A DNA stretch of 64,000 nt from Sinomonas sp. P10A9 (GTDB lineage Bacteria > Actinomycetota > Actinomycetes > Actinomycetales > Micrococcaceae), in assembly GCF_041022165.1 (NCBI RefSeq), contig NZ_CP163302.1:3658001-3722000 (forward strand), given 5' to 3'. The notes below the pieces were generated by a model that searched no databases, was not told where the DNA came from, and was given only the letters and a program-made list of their open reading frames with translations. The position numbers were made by a program, and so were the translations under genes. Each line of letters opens with the position of its first letter. Position 1 is the first letter of the stretch. This document shows, piece after piece, positions 53,675 through 64,000 of the stretch.

Positions 53675-55819
53675 CTACTGCCCCCGGGTCTCGTCCCGCT
53701 CCTGGAGCCGGCTGAACATGGCGTTGTAGGCCACGAGGTCGGCGTCGTTGTCCCGGTCTGCCGCACGGTCGCTGCGGCGGGTCTCGCGGGCGTCCGATCT
53801 GGACCACATGATGGCCACGCCGATGGCCACGAACAGGGTCGGAATCTCGCCGATGCCCCACGCGATGCCGCCGCCGGTCTGCTGGTCAACGATCGCGGAC
53901 TCACCCCAGGGGCGCCCGAGGTTGCCGAAGTACGTCGGTTCGAAGAGGATCGTGGCCCCCATGATCGCCACGCCGAAGAACGCGTGGAACGCCATGGTCG
54001 CGAGCAGCACCACGAGCCGCATCGGGTAGGCGAGCCGCCGCGGCAGCGGGTCGGAGCCGATCATCGTCAGCACGAAGATGTACCCCGTGAGCGTGAAGTG
54101 GAGGTTCATGAGCTCGTGGCCCACGTGATCACGCATCGCGTACCCGAACAGGTCGGAGTAGTAGAAGAGGACGATCGATCCGGCGAAGTTCGCGGCGGCG
54201 AAGAGCGGGTGGGTCACGAGCTTGGACCACCACGAGTGCACGAACACGAGCAGCCATTCCCGCAGGCCACGGCTGCCGTCGCGGCGCGGCGCGAGGGCCT
54301 TGAGCGCGAGCGTCACGGGCGAGCCGAGCACGAGGAACAGCGGGGCCACCATGGTGAGCATCATGTGGTCCACCATGTGCGCCGAGAAGAGCACGCGCCC
54401 GTACACCGCGGGCGGCCCGCTCGTGATATACGTCAGGAACGCTAGACCCGTGAACCAGGACAGCGCCCGAAGCCACGACCACGAGTCGCCGCGCCGGGCC
54501 ACCTTGACCATCCCGAGGATGTACGTCGCCGCGCCGAACACGGCCACCGCGACCCACAGCCAGTCTGCGCGCCACTCGGTGATCCAGCGCGACGCCGTGA
54601 GCTCGGGTGGGAGCTCGTAGCCGCTGAGAATGAACCCGGGCGAGGCGTCCGCAGCGTACGTGGTCGGCTCCGGCGGGGCGGACCGGGAAAGTGCGACGGC
54701 GAGCCCGGACACGGCGCCCATGACTACGGCCTCGACGCCAATCAGCTGCCACAGGACGCGGCGCGCCGACGCACCGCGGCCCAGCTGGGGGATGACCCAC
54801 TGCCGGTGCATGAAGCCGATACCGCCGAGCACGATCGCGAGGGTGGCCTTGGCGAGGATGATCTGCCCGTACGAGGAGGTGAACAGATCGCTCAGGTGGG
54901 GCAGCCGGATGAGCGCGTTGATGACACCGGACGCCACGACGAGCACATAGGCGAAAAGCGCGAGCGCGGAGAACCTCCGCAGCGTCGTCTCGGTCGCGTC
55001 TGAAGCCCCGGGGAGGCGCACAGCGCCGCGTTCCCCCTTCCCGCCGGCGAGCGTGCGGCCGAGCAGGGCGAGAACCGCGATGCCCCCGACCCACAGCGAC
55101 GCCCCGATGAGGTGAAGGAAGAGGGAGTTGATGGCGCCCTCGTGGTCGTTCGAGCTCGCCGAGTGTCCGATCAGGGCCATGGGCGCCAGCCCGATGACGG
55201 CAAGGAGCCCGGTGAGCGCGAGCCCTGTGAGGGACCGGACAGCGAAGAGGAGCGTCGCGACGACCGCCGCGATGATCACCGTGACGAGCCAGGCCCGCCC
55301 CACGTCGAGGCTCGTCATGTAGAAGACGAGCTGCTTCGTGTAGTCGGCGCCGCCGGAGATCGGCTGCCCCACGATGTCAGAGTGCGTGAGGATCAGGACG
55401 GCGATCGAGCTGAGCGTCCAGGCGATGGCTCCGCCGGTGGCGATCTTCAGAGCCCGGGTGAAGGCGGGATGCTCATCGGCTCCGTCGGTCTCGCGTGCGG
55501 GGACGTCGTCGGCCGCGCGGTGCGAACGCTGGGGTTTGGGGTGCCGCGGGAGGATCACGACGGCGAAGGTGATCCCGCCGATGACCAGGGCCAGCGAGAG
55601 GTTGAGCACCGTCTTCGCGATCGGCAGGCCCCACCGCACGAGCGTGCCGGGATCGAGGACCTGCCGTGCCCCGGCGGCGCCCGAGAACAGCAGCGCGGCA
55701 ACGAGAGCCAGAATCGCCGCGGCCAACGCGGCGACCGACCATCCCCGCGCGAGAGCCGATTGTCCTGTCGCGGCGGCGGGCGTCTCGGCGGCTGGACGGA
55801 CGGAGGCAGATCGAGGCAC
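53675..55819 (-). CDS. CopD-CtaG fusion, copper resistance / cytochrome oxidase assembly protein
   Basis: A 714-residue polytopic membrane protein. The N-terminal half matches CopD (about residues 60-360; GRAWLVTVIIAAVVATLLF, NSLFLHLIGASLWVGGIAVLALLG, ILAKATLAIVLGGIGFMHR), and the C-terminal half the caa3-type CtaG domain (about 410-660; FSAHMVDHMMLTMVAPLFLVLGSP, FHAFFGVAIMGATILF). His and Met residues in both halves fit copper handling. Actinobacteria often fuse the two; the protein is thought to supply Cu to cytochrome oxidase. GTG 55819 and GTG 55837 are both possible starts; the former has GGGGGA upstream. Confidence 0.9.
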   Translation of the reverse strand: MPRSASVRPAAETPAAATGQSALARGWSVAALAAAILALVAALLFSGAAGARQVLDPGTLVRWGLPIAKTVLNLSLALVIGGITFAVVILPRHPKPQRSHRAADDVPARETDGADEHPAFTRALKIATGGAIAWTLSSIAVLILTHSDIVGQPISGGADYTKQLVFYMTSLDVGRAWLVTVIIAAVVATLLFAVRSLTGLALTGLLAVIGLAPMALIGHSASSNDHEGAINSLFLHLIGASLWVGGIAVLALLGRTLAGGKGERGAVRLPGASDATETTLRRFSALALFAYVLVVASGVINALIRLPHLSDLFTSSYGQIILAKATLAIVLGGIGFMHRQWVIPQLGRGASARRVLWQLIGVEAVVMGAVSGLAVALSRSAPPEPTTYAADASPGFILSGYELPPELTASRWITEWRADWLWVAVAVFGAATYILGMVKVARRGDSWSWLRALSWFTGLAFLTYITSGPPAVYGRVLFSAHMVDHMMLTMVAPLFLVLGSPVTLALKALAPRRDGSRGLREWLLVFVHSWWSKLVTHPLFAAANFAGSIVLFYYSDLFGYAMRDHVGHELMNLHFTLTGYIFVLTMIGSDPLPRRLAYPMRLVVLLATMAFHAFFGVAIMGATILFEPTYFGNLGRPWGESAIVDQQTGGGIAWGIGEIPTLFVAIGVAIMWSRSDARETRRSDRAADRDNDADLVAYNAMFSRLQERDETRGQ

Positions 55820-55878
55820 CAGTCCATTGTCCCCCACCGACAGCGTAGCGGGCGCCGCCGCCCGAGGCCCCGAGACGC

Positions 55879-55915
55879 CAGAGGGGGCAACGGCGCGCGG
55901 CCGCTGCCCCCTCTG
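55879..55915 (-). terminator. Terminator hairpin downstream of hup
   Basis: CAGAGGGGGCA and TGCCCCCTCTG form an 11-bp stem with a GC-rich 15-base loop, 14 bases after the HU gene stop. It separates hup from the CopD-CtaG gene on the same strand. No marked T-run. Confidence 0.65.
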
Positions 55916-55929
55916 TGGTCTGGGAAGGC

Positions 55930-56214
55930 CTACTTGCCGGAGGCAGCAGCCTTGAGCTTGGAGCCAGCCGTCAGCTTGACGCTGTGTCCGGCCGGGATCT
56001 CGATAGCGGCGCCGGTCTGCGGGTTGCGGCCCGTGCGGGCTGCGCGCTCGGTGCGCTCGACGGCGAGCCAGCCCGGGATGCTGACCTTCTCACCCTTGGA
56101 AACGGAAGCCTCGAAGACCTCGAACAGTGCGTCGAGCACACCGTTGACTGCAGCCTGGCTGAGGCTGGTCTTGCCGGCAACTTCTGCGACCAGGTCGCTG
56201 CGGTTCTTAGCCAT
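55930..56214 (-). CDS. hup: HU-family nucleoid protein
   Basis: A 94-residue HU protein that bends and compacts DNA. MAKNRSDLVAEVAGKTSLSQAAVNGVLDALFEVF forms the dimer helices, and the DNA-binding arm region is RTGRNPQTGAAIEIPAGHSVKLTAGSKLK, with the signature Gly-Arg-Asn-Pro and the intercalating Pro. It is the short form, without the Lys/Ala-rich tail of mycobacterial HupB. ATG 56214 follows AGGAGG. It has its own terminator and an AT-rich upstream region (56340-56400), as expected for a strongly expressed gene. Confidence 0.95.
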   Translation of the reverse strand: MAKNRSDLVAEVAGKTSLSQAAVNGVLDALFEVFEASVSKGEKVSIPGWLAVERTERAARTGRNPQTGAAIEIPAGHSVKLTAGSKLKAAASGK

Positions 56215-56454
56215 GTGTCCTCCTGGACGTTCGGGTTATTCATACCAGCCCTTCAGCGGGTGCGATGAGGGCTGCTGTTACGGCAACTTACCAGCTATCA
56301 CGGCCTCGGCCAGCGGATTTCCGCGTGTTTTCGCGGTTTTCTGGCGAATTTGGACGTCTGGGCACTCCATCTCATCCAAAGTGAAAGTATCGGTATCAAT
56401 TGTGCCGTGGCGGGTCGTCCCATGGACCGCTAGCGTGGGGAGGTGCCCGCGCGT

Positions 56455-57338
56455 ATGCCGCTCTCCCCCCACCCAGTTGGCCCTCGTGGACGCGTGGTTC
56501 GGGGAATGGGAGCTCAGGGACGACCATTCGTGGGGCATCCAGGGCATCCATGTCCTGCGGATAGCCACCGCGCAGGGCGACGTCTCGGTGAAGGCCTCGG
56601 AGGCGACCCACCACATCGCGCGCGAGGCGCGCGCACCGTCAGATGACGGGGCCACTCCTGGACCTCGAGCCAGCGCGGACCCCGCGGATGCTCCACGCCG
56701 ATGTGCGCGCCGGGATTCTGGCCGCGACCTGGCTGCCCGGCCAGCTCGTCGAGGGCGGCCCGCACGCGTGCTCCGCCGAGGCGTTCCACCAGGCAGGCGA
56801 ACTCCTCGCGTTGGTGCACGTCCCTCGCGAGCAGACGAACAGCTACGATCCGTCGGCTCTGAACAAGGCCGTGGACTTCCTCGGGCGGGCGACGGACCTC
56901 GCCCCCGCAGAGCAGCTCCGCGCCGTCGGGCGTGTCATCGCCGGACATGAGTCCGCGCCGCGCTTGCTCGTCGCGACCCACGGCGACTTCCAGCCCCGCA
57001 ACTGGATCGAGCATGGCGACTGGTCGTCTGGGCAGGGCCTGATCAGCATCATCGACTGGGGACGAGCGGGCTACCGGCCGTGGGTGACGGATCTCGTTCG
57101 GCTCGAGCATGGCTGCTTCCAGCCCCGCCCTGACGAACCGGCGCACGACGCCGCGCAGCTGCGGGCGGCGTTCTATGCCGGCTACGGCCGCGACCCAGCC
57201 GAAGAGCCCGAGTCGTGGCGTCTCGACAACCTTCTCCAGGCACTGGGCACGATCGTATGGGCGCACGAAGTCGGTGACCCAGCGTTCGAGGACGAAGGCC
57301 GCAGGATGCTGGCACGCGTCGTCGAGTGGTTCGCCTAG
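56455..57338 (+). pseudogene. Aminoglycoside phosphotransferase-like gene with two frameshifts
   Basis: The C-terminal two thirds read cleanly from about 56643: LLVATHGDFQPRNWI holds the catalytic Asp and GLISIIDWGRAGYRPWVTDL the metal-binding Asp of the APH kinase fold. The missing N-lobe is present in other frames. From ATG 56455 the family-like MPLSP is read up to a run of six C, after which only a +1 shift continues with QLALVDAWFGEWELRDDHSW and VSVKASEATHHIAREARA. A second +1 shift near 56600-56650 joins the C-lobe. The total, 884 bases, is two bases over a multiple of three. So this is either a decayed gene or two single-base insertion errors in the assembly. Substrate of the intact kinase is unknown. 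Confidence 0.75.
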
Positions 57339-57357
57339 CCCTTTCCTGGCGATCGGG

Positions 57358-58158
57358 CTAGGGTGCTGTGTCGCGCCGCTGGAACCACGCGACGGCCAGC
57401 CCGAGCAAGACCGCCGCCGTACCGAGGGCGATTCCCACGCTGGGCCAGTCGAGTCCGTTCGTGAGCGGATCGTGGCCCACGTACTGGTAGAACGGCGAGT
57501 ACTTCTGCGCCGGTTCGAGCCAGTCGACCACCGGCCCGAGGCCGTTGACGAGGTATGCCACGACGGCGAGGGCTGCGGGGATACCCTTGCTCAGACCCGG
57601 TTTCCCGGTCGCCGCGGAGAGCGCGAGGGCAAGCGACCCGAAGACGATGCCGAGCAGCGCGAGATGAGCCATGGCTGCGGCGATCTTGTCGGCGGGCAGG
57701 ACCAGATCCACCCAGCTGCCCTCCACGACGAGGGCAAATCCGGCGACAGCGGCGAGGAAAGCCGTCCCGATGACCATCGCCCCGGCCTTCTCGAGGACCA
57801 CGCGCCCACGGCTCACGGGCTCGGCAATCAGCAGCTCGAGCGTGTGGTGCTCCTCCTCGCCCGCGATCGCCCCGGCGCCCATCCCGATCGCGTACATGAG
57901 GACCACAATCGGGGCCATGAAGGAGAGAAGTTCTATCTGGATGTAGCCCGTGGGGGTCGACATGTCGGCGGCCTGTGTCGCGAAGAGATTGCGGAAAGCC
58001 TCGGGCATCTGCTCAAGCAGATCGTTCATGGACGGCTGGCCCTTGATGCTCGGCCAGAACGCTGCGTACATGCCCATGAGCACGACGAGGCCAGCGCCCC
58101 AGGCCAGAAGCGCCCGCCCTTGGTCACGAAGCGTTTTGAGCAGCAGGCTGGCCAGCAT
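57358..58158 (-). CDS. ABC transporter permease (ABC-2 type)
   Basis: A 266-residue protein with six hydrophobic segments. The first is residues 17-37 (ALLAWGAGLVVLMGMYAAFW), and the ABC-2/YhaP-type element GEEEHHTLELLIAEPVSRGRVVLEK is near residue 100. Such permeases pair with the ATPase encoded just upstream; their genes overlap by 35 bases. It exports lipids, antibiotics or peptides in related systems; substrate here is unknown. ATG 58158 is the start. Confidence 0.88.
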   Translation of the reverse strand: MLASLLLKTLRDQGRALLAWGAGLVVLMGMYAAFWPSIKGQPSMNDLLEQMPEAFRNLFATQAADMSTPTGYIQIELLSFMAPIVVLMYAIGMGAGAIAGEEEHHTLELLIAEPVSRGRVVLEKAGAMVIGTAFLAAVAGFALVVEGSWVDLVLPADKIAAAMAHLALLGIVFGSLALALSAATGKPGLSKGIPAALAVVAYLVNGLGPVVDWLEPAQKYSPFYQYVGHDPLTNGLDWPSVGIALGTAAVLLGLAVAWFQRRDTAP

Positions 58159-59074
58159 CGGACTCGCCTCCGTAGTAGGTCAGGAACATCTCGTCGAGTT
58201 CGGCCTCAGCGCATTCGAAGTCAATGACAGTGTGGGCGGTCACCCGCCTGAGCAGTTCGTCGAGTGCCGACTGCGGCGCGCTGCAGCTCAGCGCCTGCCC
58301 CTCGACGGTGACGTCGCGGACCCCGGGCACGCCGGCAAACTCCTCGGCGCGCACGTCGTGGGCGAACGACGCCCGCACATGGTGCAGCGACTTCCCACTG
58401 AGGTCGGCGAGCCGCTCAACCGCCACGAGGCGGCCTTCACGCACGACGCCGATCCGGTCGGCTACGCGTTGAACCTCGCCGAGGATGTGGGAGGAGAGGA
58501 GGACGCTCCCCCCGCTCTCGGTATGCTCACGAAGGAGCGCGTGGAACTGGCGCTGGACGAGGGGGTCAAGTCCGCTCGTCGGCTCATCGAGAACGAGGAG
58601 CCGCGGTTCCGACATGAGGGCAAGGACGATCGCAAGCTTCTGCCGGTTGCCGCGCGAGAGAGTTCTGGTTCTCCGGTCAAGGTCGAGCCCGAGCCTGTCC
58701 GCCAGGGCCCTCGCTCTGGCCCGGTCATCGCGGCCGCGGAGGTGCCCGAGGTACGCGATGTGCTCGTGCCCCGTCAAGCGCGGGTAGAGCGAGGGCTCCC
58801 CCGGAACATACCCGACCAGGCGGTGTACGCCTACTGCGCTGGTCCACGTATCGAGGCCGAAGACGCTGGCCCTTCCCGCCGTGGGCCGGATCATGCCCAG
58901 CACGAGACGGATCGTGGTCGTCTTCCCCGCGCCGTTCGGGCCGAGATAGCCGAACACCTCGCCCGGCCCGATCTCCAGAGAGACGCCATCGAGGGCGAGC
59001 GTGTGGCCGAACCGCTTGCTGAGGCCCTCGAGAATCAATGGATGGTCCGAGCGGACCGAATCCGATGACGGCAT
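58124..59074 (-). CDS. ABC transporter ATP-binding protein
   Basis: A 316-residue ATPase: Walker A GYLGPNGAGKTTT near residue 43, signature LSRGNRQKLAI near residue 139, Walker B LLVLDEPTSGLDP near residue 158 and H-loop LLSSHILGEV. The C-terminal extension (about 215-316) is the DUF4162-like tail common in drug/antibiotic export ATPases (CcmA/DrrA type). ATG 59074 gives the N-terminus MPSSDSVRSDHPL; the open frame upstream is not coding. It works with the permease whose start it overlaps and lies 72 bases beyond the rrn terminator. Confidence 0.92.
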   Translation of the reverse strand: MPSSDSVRSDHPLILEGLSKRFGHTLALDGVSLEIGPGEVFGYLGPNGAGKTTTIRLVLGMIRPTAGRASVFGLDTWTSAVGVHRLVGYVPGEPSLYPRLTGHEHIAYLGHLRGRDDRARARALADRLGLDLDRRTRTLSRGNRQKLAIVLALMSEPRLLVLDEPTSGLDPLVQRQFHALLREHTESGGSVLLSSHILGEVQRVADRIGVVREGRLVAVERLADLSGKSLHHVRASFAHDVRAEEFAGVPGVRDVTVEGQALSCSAPQSALDELLRRVTAHTVIDFECAEAELDEMFLTYYGGESDAGQPAAQNAS

Positions 59075-59145
59075 GGGCCCAGTATCCGAAGGGCGACTGC
59101 CCGAACATAGGGCCAAAGGTCGGTCAACTTGGATTCGGTTAAATG

Positions 59146-59181
59146 CAGTGGGGCCCCGACGTTGTTGTCGGGGCCTCACTG
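59146..59181 (-). terminator. rrn operon terminator
   Basis: Read on the minus strand, CAGTGAGGCCCCGAC and GTCGGGGCCCCACTG form a 15-bp stem (one G-T pair) with a 6-base loop, 10 bases after the 5S gene and followed by CATTTAACC. A strong GC stem just beyond 5S is the standard rrn terminator. Confidence 0.88.
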
Positions 59182-59190
59182 TGAATGGTT

Positions 59191-59308
59191 GTCCGGCGGT
59201 GTCCTACTCTCCCACACCCTGGCGGGTGCAGTACCATCGGCGCTGTGGGTCTTAGCTTCCGGGTTCGGGATGGGTCCGGGCGTTTCCCCCACGCTGTGGC
59301 CGCCGTAA
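59191..59308 (-). rRNA. rrf: 5S ribosomal RNA
   Basis: The minus strand reads GTTACGGCGGCCACAGCG..., then CGCCCGGACCCATCCCGAAC and GGAAGCTAAG, ending GTAGGACACCGCCGGAC. These are the conserved loops of bacterial 5S rRNA, about 118 bases. The 5' and 3' ends are approximate. Confidence 0.95.
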
Positions 59309-59511
59309 CCCTTGCTCCGCGCGCCCCCGGGTGTGGGGGTGGGGAAGTGTGTGGTCACGGTGTTCCGTGAGTCGTTGTTCGGTTGTGGTGTTCTGCTGTG
59401 GCTGGTTCCCTGGGGTTTGTTGTCTGGGGACCGTATGGTGGACGCGTAGCATGGTTTCGTTCCCGCACCCGGGCCGCCCTTTTGGGGGTGGTGGGTGTGG
59501 TGGTGTTGAGG

Positions 59512-64000
<4,489 letters not shown>

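Overview
The window looks like a chromosomal piece of a high-GC actinobacterium of the Micrococcaceae (Arthrobacter/Sinomonas type). The grounds are strong G/C bias at third codon positions, frequent GTG starts, an actinobacterial-type 191-residue dCTP deaminase, an actinobacterial M-box leader, and an rrn operon without tRNAs in its 16S-23S spacer. Genus-level placement is inference; the partial 16S gene at the right edge could settle it.

Layout. (1) 1-11156: a lactate module. Leftward genes encode a FAD/Fe-S D-lactate dehydrogenase, LutABC and PEP synthase; rightward genes encode a lactate permease and an LldR-type GntR regulator. Copies of TGGTC-N-GACCA sit before lutA, before the dehydrogenase and in the permease promoter. 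Lactate is taken up, oxidised to pyruvate and, through PEP synthase, fed to gluconeogenesis. (2) 11194-14633: housekeeping and envelope genes (dcd, a secreted CAP-domain protein, two small conserved proteins). (3) 14750-20801: tRNA-Gly(CCC) followed by an accessory-looking stretch with small ORFs, a TetR gene with three TAGACT dyads, a secreted haloperoxidase-like protein, two MarR genes and an amino-acid permease. (4) 20964-24409: an M-box magnesium riboswitch, a probable 14-codon leader ORF, an Nramp-related (probably Mg2+) transporter and a soluble MgtE_N/CBS protein. (5) 24487-27143: a SnoaL-like protein, and a dehydrogenase/CMD pair divergent from a TetR gene with a clear operator.

(6) 27201-42760 is the most interesting part: what appears to be a complete route from a cyclic ketone to central metabolism. 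An MFS transporter and an AcoR-type activator precede a rightward operon for a lactone-hydrolase-like esterase, a cyclohexanone-type Baeyer-Villiger monooxygenase, a 6-hydroxyhexanoate-type alcohol dehydrogenase and an aldehyde dehydrogenase (ChnC-B-D-E equivalents). Next come a LysR gene and a CoA-transferase, acyl-CoA dehydrogenase, thiolase, enoyl-CoA hydratase and 3-hydroxyacyl-CoA dehydrogenase. The same dyad, GGTGTTCC-N5-GGAACACC, stands upstream of both the transporter and the monooxygenase operon.

(7) 42922-59074: exporters, a LysR gene, panD, a phosphoesterase, an AEC permease, a TetR/SnoaL/NmrA group, an NHLRC2-like thioredoxin protein, a CopD-CtaG fusion, HU, a frameshifted phosphotransferase and an ABC transporter. 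Three intergenic spaces in this part carry a repeat built from 17-nt units at an exact 22-nt pitch. (8) 59146-64000: an rrn operon on the minus strand (5S, 23S, partial 16S) with a strong terminator.
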